A DNA stretch of 64,000 bases from Buttiauxella sp049686335 (GCF_049686335.1 NZ_JBAVHX010000004.1:124001-188000); one strand, 5' to 3'. Shown: positions 8,640 through 17,241, numbered from the stretch's first letter. Notes: generated by a model from the sequence alone, not told the origin. Made by a program: numbers and translations.

Positions 8640-9311
8640 TCACGATTTCTGCGAGGTATCAAACGTTGAAGCATCCGTTGCCAGGTCATCAACAACCTGT
8701 TTGAGAGTGTCCAGCGTCATCTCGGTATTTTCGTTGCTCAAATCCTCGCCTTCGCCTTTACGCACGACACGCATCACCGTTTTCTGCGTTGCCGCATCAA
8801 TGAGCTCCGCCTCGAAATAGAGGTTGGTGTTCATGGTACGGTGGCCCGTCGCCGCTTGCGTGCCTGCGACTACCAGCGCGATAGGCACCACTTCGTAGAA
8901 TTGCAGGCCTTGTTTGGAACTGTCTACCGCAGTGATTGCACCACGGAAAATCAGGCTGTGAGAGTCAGGTTTCGCCACCAGTGGAATGCGTTGTTGTGCA
9001 GCACCTTTAAGTTTGGTGTTGGTGTAGTTCAACAATCCATCCAACATTTTCTTACCAATCTGCGTGTTCGGCGTCGGTTCAGGATAATAGGTTATCGGGT
9101 TATAAACGAGGCTATCGTAATTGCTTCCTTTATAGTCAGGATCAACCCACCGCATTATGGTTCTGCCAGTGGACGTTTCCGTTTTTTGCAATCCTGAATA
9201 GTCTTTTAAAAATCCCGAATATTTTTCAGGTTCTGGTGTAGAAGAAGCACAACCTGCCAACGCTATTATTCCCGTAAGACATGCCGCTTTAAAATAAATT
9301 GAAATACTCAT
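8640..9311 (-). CDS. ydcL: YdcL-type lipoprotein
   Basis: 223 residues, orthologous to E. coli YdcL (DUF3313). The N-terminus is a lipoprotein signal with lipobox LAGC, lipidated Cys at residue 21. The next residue is Ala rather than Asp, so outer-membrane sorting is expected. The family function is unknown; conserved stretches such as SLIFRGAITAVD and LQFYEVVPIALVVAGTQAATGHRT are present. The gene has its own 296-nt upstream region after tehB, with a terminator in it, so it is probably transcribed separately. E. coli has the same tehB-ydcL order. Confidence 0.93.
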   Translation of the reverse strand: MSISIYFKAACLTGIIALAGCASSTPEPEKYSGFLKDYSGLQKTETSTGRTIMRWVDPDYKGSNYDSLVYNPITYYPEPTPNTQIGKKMLDGLLNYTNTKLKGAAQQRIPLVAKPDSHSLIFRGAITAVDSSKQGLQFYEVVPIALVVAGTQAATGHRTMNTNLYFEAELIDAATQKTVMRVVRKGEGEDLSNENTEMTLDTLKQVVDDLATDASTFDTSQKS

Positions 9312-9564
9312 TAATCCTCCGTGTAGATTGCATGTAAGCGAGCGCGTTATAGCAATAAACAGGAGAATAATAAGCAGTGAAAAATGCTAATGAGTTTAAA
9401 AATGAACTTTTCAGAATAAATTATATAGCCACTCACAGATAAATAATAAGCTTTTAGTATGTATAAGCAAATTCATATAATTACGGTGAATATCAAGAAA
9501 TAAACATGACACCTCACCCGGGTGTGGGCCGGCCAGTCGGCGGCTTTACTAAGAGGGCAAAAAT

Positions 9565-9593
9565 CTGCCAGCAAATACTGATGGCAGGTTTTA
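9565..9593 (-). terminator. Terminator behind tehB
   Basis: Read on the minus strand: CTGCCA, an 11-nt loop, TGGCAG, then ATTTTTG. It lies 15-45 nt downstream of the tehB stop. The rest of the 296-nt tehB-ydcL gap is AT-rich and must contain the ydcL promoter. Confidence 0.65.
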
Positions 9594-9607
9594 AAAGCAC
9601 CAGTAAA

Positions 9608-10195
9608 TTAAATTTTTCGCGCCAGCATCGTCGCAAAACGCAATTTAATCCGGTTGCCTTGTTCGTCAGTTTTATGTAATTCGCCGGGATCTTCGTTGTA
9701 TTTAATTAATTCCCAACCGGCGTAATAATTGCGCAACTCACCTTCTGCAAAAGCAAACGGGAAACCGACGGTACAGGGGAAATCGTCGGTATCCATGGCG
9801 GCGACAATCAGGTTGTAGCCCCCTGGTTTGGTACAGCGCTGCATGTTAGCAATCAGTCCCGGGATGGTGTTGCGTTCTAAAAACATCATCACCACGGTGG
9901 AAAGAATGAAATCGTATTCACCATCAAACTGTAATGCGTTCAAATCCACCACATCGGTGATGATGTTTTTCAGCCCTTCCGCCTCAATAATTTTATCCAG
10001 GTTACTGATGCTCATCTGGTTTTTGTCCCAGGCCGTCACATCAAACCCTTGTTGATTCAGATACAAGCTGTTGCGCCCACTGCCGCAGCCGAGATCTAAA
10101 GTTTTACCCGGCGGGATAAGGGTGACCGCATTCAACACTTCAGAATGGGTACGGGTTAAACCATATTTCTCGGTGTAATAATTTTCAGAAGCCAT
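9608..10195 (-). CDS. tehB: Tellurite resistance methyltransferase TehB
   Basis: 195 residues, close to E. coli TehB (197). SAM-dependent methyltransferase: motif I is LDLGCGSGRNSLYL at about residues 34-47, and FILSTVVMMFLE follows near 97. TehB detoxifies tellurite by SAM-dependent methylation and releases a volatile product. In E. coli it is the second gene of tehAB. Here the upstream neighbour is the divergent ydcK and the membrane protein gene tehA is missing, so tehB has its own promoter in the 123-nt gap. Confidence 0.95.
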   Translation of the reverse strand: MASENYYTEKYGLTRTHSEVLNAVTLIPPGKTLDLGCGSGRNSLYLNQQGFDVTAWDKNQMSISNLDKIIEAEGLKNIITDVVDLNALQFDGEYDFILSTVVMMFLERNTIPGLIANMQRCTKPGGYNLIVAAMDTDDFPCTVGFPFAFAEGELRNYYAGWELIKYNEDPGELHKTDEQGNRIKLRFATMLARKI

Positions 10196-10318
10196 TTTGA
10201 TTTGTCCTTTATAAAGTGCTTTTGAAATGCATTTTATGCAAATGCAAAGCAGAACTCCACATGAGGATTTACCTGCTACGGTTTAAGCAGCGACAGACAA
10301 AACACTGAGGCGAATCGG

Positions 10319-11248
10319 ATGAATAAGTATCAGCTTACGGGTGATGCGAAGCTGCATGACTATCTGGTGGATGGCAAAAAGCAGCAGGTCAAACTCTGGC
10401 AGGTGGTCGCCCTTTACGACTTCAGCGATGTGAAAACCGGGCAGCTCGGCGGCTGGATTGAAACCGAAGACAATCTTAGCCAGCTGGGCCATTGCTGGAT
10501 TTATGGCAACGAAAGCGTGGTGTATGGCGGGTCAACCGTCTCCGGTGATGCGCAAGTTCACGGCAGTTCCACCCTTTGCCACCAGGCACACATTAGCGAT
10601 AAAAGTTTTGTCGAGCATTCCCTGATCAGCGGCGAGTGCCGTATTTTCGATGCCGCTCGCATTGTGAACGGCAGCCAGGTGATTGCCGTGCGTGGGCTGA
10701 CTGCGGACAAAGACCAGTTACTGCAAATCTATGGCAATGCCACGGTTAACGCTTCCCGAGTTATTCATCAGGCGCAAATTTTTGGCAACGCCATCGTCAA
10801 CAATGCCTTTATCGAGCACCGCGCTGAGGTCTTTGGTCAGGCCATTTTGCAAGGTAATGACGAGAACAATATCTGGGTGTGCGACTGCGCCCGCGTTTTT
10901 GACAATGCACGCATCATTGCCGGACGCGGCGACGACCAAATCCCGACCATTCGCTACTCCTCGCAAGTTTATGGCAACGCGCTAATTGAAGGCGATTGCG
11001 TCTTAAAGCACCAGGTGAATATCTTTGATGACGCCACGCTTATCGGCGGGCCAATTCAGCTTGATAATCAGGTACAAATCTTTGGACAGGCTCGCATCAC
11101 CGGCAATGTACTTATCGAGGATAATGTGCAGATTTACGATAAAGCGGCGGTTGACGGTCTGGACGGCGAGTTGATTCATATTCGCGGGATTAAAGATATC
11201 AGCGGCGAACAACGTATCACGCGCTCGCCGTTTTATGGTTTGTTTTAA
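10319..11248 (+). CDS. ydcK: YdcK, left-handed beta-helix protein
   Basis: 309 residues, orthologous to E. coli YdcK (326). Most of the chain is made of hexapeptide-like repeats ([IV]-x-[GD]-[NDA]-[AV]-x, such as IYGNATV, IFGNAIV, VFDNARI, VYGNALI, IFGQARI), which predict a left-handed parallel beta-helix as in acyltransferases. No acceptor or CoA site is recognisable and the function is unknown. ATG 10319 follows GAGGCGAATCGG. The last 4 nt overlap rimL tail to tail, as ydcK and rimL are neighbours in E. coli. Confidence 0.92.
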   Translation: MNKYQLTGDAKLHDYLVDGKKQQVKLWQVVALYDFSDVKTGQLGGWIETEDNLSQLGHCWIYGNESVVYGGSTVSGDAQVHGSSTLCHQAHISDKSFVEHSLISGECRIFDAARIVNGSQVIAVRGLTADKDQLLQIYGNATVNASRVIHQAQIFGNAIVNNAFIEHRAEVFGQAILQGNDENNIWVCDCARVFDNARIIAGRGDDQIPTIRYSSQVYGNALIEGDCVLKHQVNIFDDATLIGGPIQLDNQVQIFGQARITGNVLIEDNVQIYDKAAVDGLDGELIHIRGIKDISGEQRITRSPFYGLF

Positions 11249-11835
11249 GAAAGGAGTCTGGGTGAATCGCCCTGCTTCACAAATTCCACAATCCGCCCAT
11301 AAATATTCTGATCATGAAACTCGCCGTTGAGAAACTCGGCCTGTTTCAGGCGGCCTTCAAGGCTAAAACCATTGCGTAATGCGACCTGATTACTGGCCAC
11401 ATTGCTGACGATGCACTTAATCACAAAGCGACGCACCACGCCTTCGCGGGCATATTTCTCCACCACCGCCTCAACTGCGCGGGAAATAATCCCCTGCCCC
11501 AAAGCGTCTTTATCCAGCCAGTAGCCGATGTAAGCGGTTTTATTGGTCGGTTCAATCTGGTTAAACGAAACCACGCCAACCATTTTCTGCTGCTGGAAGA
11601 TAAGGAACATTTTTGCGTAGCCGCGGTGATGCAACAGGTAATTGCCCTGCGCCATTTTGCGCGAGTCTTCAACCGATAAGACATATTGTGGCCAGTCCAT
11701 CGCCGTCTGTAGCCAGGCTTTATTCTTCTGCACCAGGGCAAAAATCTCATCCACATAACGTTCGTGAATAGAATGCAGCGTGATGCTGTCATCAATGGTT
11801 ATCAGGTCGTCTTGCCAGTTATCGGGGCTCCGCAC
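11245..11835 (-). CDS. rimL: Ribosomal protein L7/L12 N-terminal acetyltransferase RimL
   Basis: GNAT-fold enzyme that acetylates the N-terminal serine of L12 to give L7. The body matches E. coli RimL (YGGQGII-type CoA loop seen as DALGQGIISRAVE; RRFVIKCIVSNVASNQVALRNGF; LKQAEFLNG). Start choice is unusual. An ATG at 11850 is in frame, but the strong AGGAGAGG lies just inside that reading, 7 nt ahead of GTG 11835, so GTG gives a better fit (196 residues). Either start leaves a short N-terminal extension compared with E. coli (179 residues). Confidence 0.92.
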   Translation of the reverse strand: MRSPDNWQDDLITIDDSITLHSIHERYVDEIFALVQKNKAWLQTAMDWPQYVLSVEDSRKMAQGNYLLHHRGYAKMFLIFQQQKMVGVVSFNQIEPTNKTAYIGYWLDKDALGQGIISRAVEAVVEKYAREGVVRRFVIKCIVSNVASNQVALRNGFSLEGRLKQAEFLNGEFHDQNIYGRIVEFVKQGDSPRLLS

Positions 11836-11885
11836 TCCGCCTCTCCTCATTTGTTATGCGTGGGAAATTAAGTTCTGTGGCTAAT

Positions 11886-11948
11886 AATGGTGCAGAAAAA
11901 ACCATTGCACCACTGATGCTCCCCACCATTGCACAATGATTATGCACC
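11886..11948. promoter_or_regulatory. Cluster of TGCAC/GTGCA half-sites (NtrC-like)
   Basis: ATGGTGCA (11887), ATTGCACCA (11904), ATTGCAC (11928) and ATGCACC (11942) lie 40-100 nt upstream of the candidate sigma-54 promoter of hpxO. NtrC enhancers are built from TGCAC...GTGCA, and TTGCACCA equals one arm of the classic glnA site. The spacing between arms here is irregular, so this is a candidate only. Confidence 0.4.
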
Positions 11949-11985
11949 GCGCCACGGACCGCCGCTTTTTGAACGGTTCGCCACG

Positions 11986-12002
11986 CTGGTATAGATATTG
12001 CT
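11986..12002 (+). promoter_or_regulatory. Candidate sigma-54 promoter of hpxO
   Basis: CTGG-N8-TTGCT, with GG (11988-11989) and GC (12000-12001) separated by exactly 10 nt as required by RpoN. The predicted start near 12012 lies 21 nt before the ATG and ahead of AAAGGAGA. The middle of the -24 box (TATA instead of CACG) is off consensus. Confidence 0.5.
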
Positions 12003-12032
12003 TAACATCTTTGTAACCCAAAGGAGACTCAG

Positions 12033-13190
12033 ATGAAAGCGATCATAATCGGCGGCGGCATAGGTGGGCTTTCGGCGGCAATTGCCCTGAAAAGATGTGG
12101 CATAGCAACGGAAGTCTATGAAGCGGTAAAAGAGATCAAACCTGTCGGTGCGGCGATTTCTATTTGGCCAAATGGCGTGAAATGCCTGAACTGGCTCGGG
12201 ATGAAAGAGCAGCTCCAGCAACTCGGCGGGCCGATGGAATTTATGGCCTACAAAGAGTTTGTCCACGGCCAGACCCTGACCCGTTTTAGTCTCGATCCTT
12301 TAATCCAAAGCGTGGGCGAACGCCCCTATCCTGTGGCACGCGCCGAACTGCAGGACATGCTGATCGATACCTGGGGCCGTGGGGATATTCAGTTTGGCAA
12401 GCGAGTGGCGAGGGTTGAAGAGTTTGATGGCGGTGTTCGCGCCATTTTTGAAGACGGGCATGTGGCGGTTGGCGATGTCTTAATTGCCGCTGATGGCACC
12501 CATTCAGTGATTCGCCCGTATGTACTTGGCCATCAGACTGAGCGCCGTTATGCCGGTTATGTAAACTGGAACGGTCTGGTGGACATTGACCAATCTATTG
12601 CTCCCGCCAATCAGTGGACGACGTTTGTTGGCGAAGGCAAACGTGTTTCTTTAATGCCGGTTGCTGGCAATCGTTTCTATTTCTTCTTTGATGTGCCGTT
12701 AGAACAAGGGCTGCCGGAAGATCGCAGTACAGTGAAAGCGGATTTAACGCGCTATTTTGCCGGTTGGGCGCCTGCGGTTCAGAAACTGATTTCTGCTATT
12801 AACCCTGCCACCACCAACCGCATAGAAATTCATGATATCGAGCCATTTATGCAACTGGTGCGTGGGCGTGTTGCACTACTTGGCGACTCAGGTCACAGTA
12901 CGACGCCGGATATTGGCCAGGGGGGTTGTGCGGCAATGGAAGACGCCGTGGTACTGGCGGTCGCGTTGCAAACCAACTCTTTAGGCATTGAAGATGCGCT
13001 TCTGCGTTATCAGGAAAAACGTGCTTATCGTGTGAAAGATTTGGTGCTGAAAGCGCGTAAACGCTGCGATGTGACGCATGGCAAAGATATGGATGTGACA
13101 CATAGTTGGTATGAAGAATTGAAGAGCGAAACCGGCGAGCGTGTGCTTTCGGGGATGCGAGAAACCATTCTCGGTGGGCCGCTGGAGTAG
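12033..13190 (+). CDS. hpxO: FAD-dependent urate hydroxylase HpxO
   Basis: 385 residues, very close to Klebsiella HpxO, which converts urate to 5-hydroxyisourate with NADH and O2 in purine catabolism. The FAD site is GGGIGG at 7-12 and GDSGHSTTPDIGQGG near 290. The residues reported as catalytic, Arg204 and Tyr216, fall at exactly these positions (GKRVSLMPV and RFYFFFD). ATG 12033 follows AAAGGAGACTCAG. In Klebsiella the gene sits among hpxPQT, hpxR and others. Here no other purine-catabolic gene is nearby, so 5-hydroxyisourate and OHCU processing would need genes elsewhere. Upstream sequence suggests nitrogen control. Confidence 0.93.
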   Translation: MKAIIIGGGIGGLSAAIALKRCGIATEVYEAVKEIKPVGAAISIWPNGVKCLNWLGMKEQLQQLGGPMEFMAYKEFVHGQTLTRFSLDPLIQSVGERPYPVARAELQDMLIDTWGRGDIQFGKRVARVEEFDGGVRAIFEDGHVAVGDVLIAADGTHSVIRPYVLGHQTERRYAGYVNWNGLVDIDQSIAPANQWTTFVGEGKRVSLMPVAGNRFYFFFDVPLEQGLPEDRSTVKADLTRYFAGWAPAVQKLISAINPATTNRIEIHDIEPFMQLVRGRVALLGDSGHSTTPDIGQGGCAAMEDAVVLAVALQTNSLGIEDALLRYQEKRAYRVKDLVLKARKRCDVTHGKDMDVTHSWYEELKSETGERVLSGMRETILGGPLE

Positions 13191-13221
13191 ATTTTGGGTT
13201 TGGTGATGTTTGGTGATGTTT

Positions 13222-13253
13222 GGTGTCGGATGACGCTTGCGCTTATCCACCAC
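13222..13253. repeat. REP-type palindrome
   Basis: Single imperfect palindrome with GTCGGATGACGC and GCTTATCCAC arms in the convergent hpxO-opgD gap. It is preceded by about two and a half copies of a 10-bp repeat, GTTTGGTGAT. Confidence 0.8.
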
Positions 13254-13258
13254 GTAAC

Positions 13259-13280
13259 AAGCCCCGCGAATGCGGGGCTT
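13259..13280 (-). terminator. Terminator-like hairpin behind opgD
   Basis: AAGCCCCGC-GAAT-GCGGGGCTT, a nine-pair stem 6 nt after the opgD stop. The following T-run on the minus strand is short (TTGTT), so efficiency is uncertain. Confidence 0.65.
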
Positions 13281-13285
13281 GATGC

Positions 13286-14941
13286 TTATTTCATGATGCG
13301 GTCATCAACGTATTTTCGTTTATCGGGCGCTGGCGGGAAGTAGTGATACAACCAGGTTTCACTGATGGCATCGCCCTGGCAGCGCAGGAACATACGCATA
13401 TCGACCGGGTCGGTCGAATCGTCAGTGGGGTACCAGTCAAACAGAATACGGTAGCCGTTAAATGGCTCGACATAGAGAATTTCAATCTGCCTTGCTTCAC
13501 CGTTCGACAGCGTGATAACCGGCTCAATGCCTTTCGGTGCCGCGGCCTTCAAATCTCCGCCGATGAAATCAATCGCGAAACGACGTGACCACTTATCCGG
13601 GAAGTGTTCGCCTGGCGCCCAACCTTCCGGGAAGCTGCCCATACCGGTGCGGGTCGCGTAAACGCGGGCCAGCGGTGACTGGATCGGCGGCAAACCACTC
13701 CAGTAGAGACGGTATTTAAACTCCAGTTCATCACCCGCTTTCACGGATTTATCCGGCTGCCAGAAGCAGACGATGTTATCCAGCGTTTCACCGGTAGTTG
13801 GGATTTCCATCAGGCCGATGGTGCCCTTGCCCCACTTGTTCAGCGGCTCAACCCACAGGCTTGGACGTTTGTTGTACCAGCCCATGATGTCCTGGTAGTT
13901 GGCGAACTCATGGTCTAATTGCAGCAAACCAAAGCCTTTCGGGTTGTTGTCGGAATAGGCGTTGTACTGCAATTTCTGCGGGTTATTCAGTGGGCGCGTC
14001 ACCCACTCACCGTTGCCACGCCACATCGCCAGGCGATCGGAGTCGTGGATTTGCGGGTGAATGGTGTCGCACATACGCCGTTCGTTGGTGCCACAGGCAA
14101 ACATACTGGTCATCGGCGCGATGCCCAGTTGTTTAATATCTTCACGCGCATAAAGGTGATTATCGACATCCATCACCACACGTTCGGCTTCACAACTGAT
14201 AGTAAATTTGTATGCCCCGGTGACGCTGGCGCTATCCAGCAAGGCGTAGACCACAAATTTGGTGTCACCTGCTTTCGCCGTTTCAAACCAGAACGACGTA
14301 AAGTCCGGGAACTCTTCCAGTTGATCGGTATAGGTATTGACCGCCAGACCACGCGCCGACAAGCCGTACTGATAGGTGCTATCTACGGCGCGGAAATAGC
14401 TCGCGCCGAGGAACGAAACCACATCGCGGCGTGCCAGTTCAGGCGCTTTAAAGGCTTTAAAACCGGCAAAGCCAAGGTCAATCTGGCCTTCGAGTTGTTT
14501 GGTATCAACACCCGCATCGTTGTAATTAAACAACTCCGGGCGGAAGTGAATTTCACGCGCCTGATGGGACGTGGCATCAACAGAGAACATGCGCACACGG
14601 CGACGGAACCCCATCCCCACGTGGAAAAATTGCACATCCAGCTGGCGGTTTTCAATGTTGTTCCACAGCGAGTGGTCAGCATCATATTGAATGGCGTTGT
14701 AAGCCTGAGGCGTTAAATTTGCCAGAGTGTCAGGCAACGGACGCGGTTTTCCAACCCAGGGTTTCTTCGACAGGTCGTGGGCCATTGACTGGAGCACAGA
14801 GAAATCGAACGAGGTGGTGCGACCATCGGCAATTTCGGACTCTGAGGCGTAAGCTGCGCGTGAGAAAAGCGTCGCAAGTGAAGTTGTGCCGCTGACTGCG
14901 GCGAGAGCCATGGAGGCTTTAATAAAACGTCTGCGGTTCAT
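13286..14941 (-). CDS. opgD: Periplasmic glucan biosynthesis protein OpgD
   Basis: 551 residues, the same length as E. coli OpgD (MdoD), which helps shape osmoregulated periplasmic glucans. The start is set at MNRRRFIKAS: the twin-arginine signal begins at residue 3 as in E. coli, and the 31 codons open upstream have no homology. The Tat signal is followed by an Ala-rich h-region and a cleavage site around AYA-SES (residue 31-33). The mature part matches the OpgG/OpgD family (GMGFRRRVRMFSVD, GTNERRMCDT, KRPSLWVEP). It is monocistronic, with REP hairpins upstream and a terminator downstream. Confidence 0.95.
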   Translation of the reverse strand: MNRRRFIKASMALAAVSGTTSLATLFSRAAYASESEIADGRTTSFDFSVLQSMAHDLSKKPWVGKPRPLPDTLANLTPQAYNAIQYDADHSLWNNIENRQLDVQFFHVGMGFRRRVRMFSVDATSHQAREIHFRPELFNYNDAGVDTKQLEGQIDLGFAGFKAFKAPELARRDVVSFLGASYFRAVDSTYQYGLSARGLAVNTYTDQLEEFPDFTSFWFETAKAGDTKFVVYALLDSASVTGAYKFTISCEAERVVMDVDNHLYAREDIKQLGIAPMTSMFACGTNERRMCDTIHPQIHDSDRLAMWRGNGEWVTRPLNNPQKLQYNAYSDNNPKGFGLLQLDHEFANYQDIMGWYNKRPSLWVEPLNKWGKGTIGLMEIPTTGETLDNIVCFWQPDKSVKAGDELEFKYRLYWSGLPPIQSPLARVYATRTGMGSFPEGWAPGEHFPDKWSRRFAIDFIGGDLKAAAPKGIEPVITLSNGEARQIEILYVEPFNGYRILFDWYPTDDSTDPVDMRMFLRCQGDAISETWLYHYFPPAPDKRKYVDDRIMK

Positions 14942-15079
14942 GCCTGAAAAATAGTCCTTCTTTGTCGATGTCGATGTGTTTCGTCCCACCGGGATCAGAC
15001 CGCACACTCTAGACAAAAACCACTGAAAAACCAATCAGAGACACAGACCTTTACGCAATATTTGTAGGGGGAGTTTGAA

Positions 15080-15138
15080 GGGTGGATAAGCGTATGCGCC
15101 ATCCACCGAATTGTCGGGTGGCGTTGCGCTCACCCGAT
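15080..15138. repeat. Two REP-type palindromes
   Basis: GGTGGATAAGC...GCGCCATCCACC (15080-15107) and GTCGGGTGGC...GCTCACCCGAT (15113-15138) in the gap between the leftward binding-protein gene and opgD. They probably protect or end the upstream operon transcript. Confidence 0.8.
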
Positions 15139-15160
15139 TTACGAACGGCCTTGTCACTAT

Positions 15161-15937
15161 CTATTTGACGGCTACATCAATACCGGGGAAATATTTCTTC
15201 GCAAGCGTAGTAATCGTGCCGTCGGCACGCACTTTATCGATTGCTGCATCAAGTTGTTTTTTGGTGGCTTCGTCGCCCTTACGCAGACCGTAGCCGATAC
15301 CGCTACCCAGAATCGTATCGTCGCTCACCGGTTTTCCAATAAAGCCAAAACCTTTGCCCTGCGGCTTGCTGAGGAAGCCCGCCTGGCCCGCGGCTGACAT
15401 CACCAGTGACGCATCGATTCGGCCATTGAGCAGATCGCCCCACGCCATATTCTGGTCTTTATAAGAAACCACGGTGACGCCATGTTTTTCCCAGTGTTCT
15501 TTCGCATAAGTTTCCTGAATGGAGCCTTGCAGAACACCGATGGTTTTACCCTTCAGCCCTTCTGGGGTCGCTTCCATGCCACTGCCAAGCTTACCCACCA
15601 ACTGCGAAGGAATACGGTAGATTGGCTGCGTAAAATCAATACTTTTACGACGCTGTTCGGTGATGTTCATCGCCGAGTTAATCGCATCGAATTTCTTCGC
15701 CACCAGCCCCGGGATTAACGCATCAAATGAGGTTTCCACCCACGTGCATTTCAGGCTCGCCGCTTGACAAATCGCGTTGCCCAAATCGATATCAAACCCT
15801 TCCAGTTCGCCCGACGAGTTACGGCTTTCAAACGGCGGGTATTCGGCTTCTACGCCATAACGCATTTCGCTTGCCGCAAAGACAGAGAACGAAGCGCACA
15901 TCCCAACCAACAAACTTAACGCATAAACTTTTTTCAT
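15161..15937 (-). CDS. Periplasmic amino-acid-binding protein (ABC uptake)
   Basis: 258 residues of the HisJ/ArgT/LAO-type family 3 solute-binding proteins. A Sec signal peptide ends around FAA-SEM (residue 21-23). Family motifs: YPPFESRNSSGELEGFDIDL, then AINSAMNITEQRRKSIDFTQP. The ligand is probably a polar or cationic amino acid, but I cannot assign it. No permease or ATPase gene lies nearby, so it must use a transporter encoded elsewhere. It starts 13 nt after the aminotransferase gene and both are likely one operon, divergent from the LysR gene at 17242. Confidence 0.88.
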   Translation of the reverse strand: MKKVYALSLLVGMCASFSVFAASEMRYGVEAEYPPFESRNSSGELEGFDIDLGNAICQAASLKCTWVETSFDALIPGLVAKKFDAINSAMNITEQRRKSIDFTQPIYRIPSQLVGKLGSGMEATPEGLKGKTIGVLQGSIQETYAKEHWEKHGVTVVSYKDQNMAWGDLLNGRIDASLVMSAAGQAGFLSKPQGKGFGFIGKPVSDDTILGSGIGYGLRKGDEATKKQLDAAIDKVRADGTITTLAKKYFPGIDVAVK

Positions 15938-15949
15938 TATGACCTCGTA

Positions 15950-17119
15950 TCAGCGTGGCTTAACCTGGCAAAGTGCCTGCGCACCCGCACGTAACGTAGC
16001 TTCATCTTTAGCAAATGACAAACGAATCAACTTGTTGTCTGTCCCATCGGTATAAAACGCGGAGAGCGGGATCGTCGCCACGCCGTATTGAGTAATTAAT
16101 CGCTTCATCATTTCACTGTCGGATTCATCGCTGAAATGATCGAACTTCGCTAGCAGGAAGAACGACCCCGCGCTTGGTAGCAGCTTGAATGGCGAGTCCG
16201 CCAATAGTGACTGCATCAAATCGCGTTTACGCTGATAAAACGCCGCCAGCGACAAATAGGTATCCGGGTTCGTCATATATTCAGCAAACGCATACTGCAT
16301 GGGCGTATCGGCGGAGAACATCAGGAACTGATGCACTTTGCAGATTTCCGACATCAGCTCAGCGGGTGCCAGACAATAGCCCACGCGCCAGCCGGTCACA
16401 TGGAAGGTTTTGCCAAATGAGGAGACGATAACGCTGCGCTCGGCCAGTGCCGGATGCGTTGCCATGCCGTGATGGCGTTCACCATCAAACACGATATGTT
16501 CGTAGACTTCATCGGAGAGAATAATGATGTCGGTGTTGCGCGTCAGTTCAGCCAGCATCTCGAGATCGTGGGCGCGAAACACCTGGCCGCTGGGGTTGTG
16601 CGGGGTGTTAACGATGATCATGCGCGTACGCGGGGTAATCGCAGCACGCACTTCGTCCCAGTTAACGGTGAAATCTGGCAGCGCCAGTTTCAGCGCCACC
16701 GGAGTTGCACCCTGCAGGCGCACAATCGGGGCGTAGCTATCAAAAGAGGGTTCGAAGTAAATCACTTCATCGCCCGGATGCACTAACCCGCTGATGGCGG
16801 AATAAAGCCCTTCACTGGCGCTGGCGGTGACTAAAATCTCATCGTCAACGTCATAATGTGAACCGTAAAGCGTGGCCACTTTTTCCGCGATCAAGGTTTT
16901 TAACGGCATGTAACCGGTCATCGGTGCGTATTGGTTATGATTTTCCTGCATCGCTTTGGTGACGCCAGCAATCAGTTGTGGGTCAGGCGAAAAATTAGGT
17001 GCACCCTGTGAAAGGTTGATGGCGTTATGTTGCGCCGACAGCTGGCCGATAACGGTAAAAATGGTGGTTCCAACATCCGGTAATTTTGAACGAAGTTGCA
17101 CCGGGGTTTGCATAGTCAT
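15950..17119 (-). CDS. PLP-dependent class I aminotransferase (YbdL/methionine type)
   Basis: 389 residues from ATG 17119, chosen because AGGAG lies 5 nt ahead; the open frame extends further upstream without homology. Fold type I aminotransferase: NQYAPMTG near 60, INTPHNPSG-type substrate motif (VNTPHNPSG, about 170), SDEVYEH (about 205) and the PLP lysine in SSFGKTFHVTGWRVGY (about 235). It resembles E. coli YbdL, which prefers methionine, but similarity is moderate, so substrate is open. It is the first gene of a two-gene operon with an amino-acid-binding protein, divergent from a LysR regulator, suggesting amino-acid scavenging. Confidence 0.88.
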   Translation of the reverse strand: MTMQTPVQLRSKLPDVGTTIFTVIGQLSAQHNAINLSQGAPNFSPDPQLIAGVTKAMQENHNQYAPMTGYMPLKTLIAEKVATLYGSHYDVDDEILVTASASEGLYSAISGLVHPGDEVIYFEPSFDSYAPIVRLQGATPVALKLALPDFTVNWDEVRAAITPRTRMIIVNTPHNPSGQVFRAHDLEMLAELTRNTDIIILSDEVYEHIVFDGERHHGMATHPALAERSVIVSSFGKTFHVTGWRVGYCLAPAELMSEICKVHQFLMFSADTPMQYAFAEYMTNPDTYLSLAAFYQRKRDLMQSLLADSPFKLLPSAGSFFLLAKFDHFSDESDSEMMKRLITQYGVATIPLSAFYTDGTDNKLIRLSFAKDEATLRAGAQALCQVKPR

Positions 17120-17241
17120 GGCCACTCCTCTTAAGGCAATATTTGCATAACTATTCAAACTGTAACGGGTTGCTACCACAACCGAATTGTTGTCATAATA
17201 GCCATGCAAAAAATTCATAGCTCAATGGAGATCAATCACCT

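Noticed and set aside
12033..13190. 4-Hydroxybenzoate or salicylate hydroxylase feeding the pca genes
   Set aside because: The flavoprotein matches HpxO throughout, including Arg204 and Tyr216, so it is not PobA.
13919..14716. Open frame of about 265 codons opposite opgD
   Set aside because: Complement of a well-conserved gene; no ribosome site, no known motifs.
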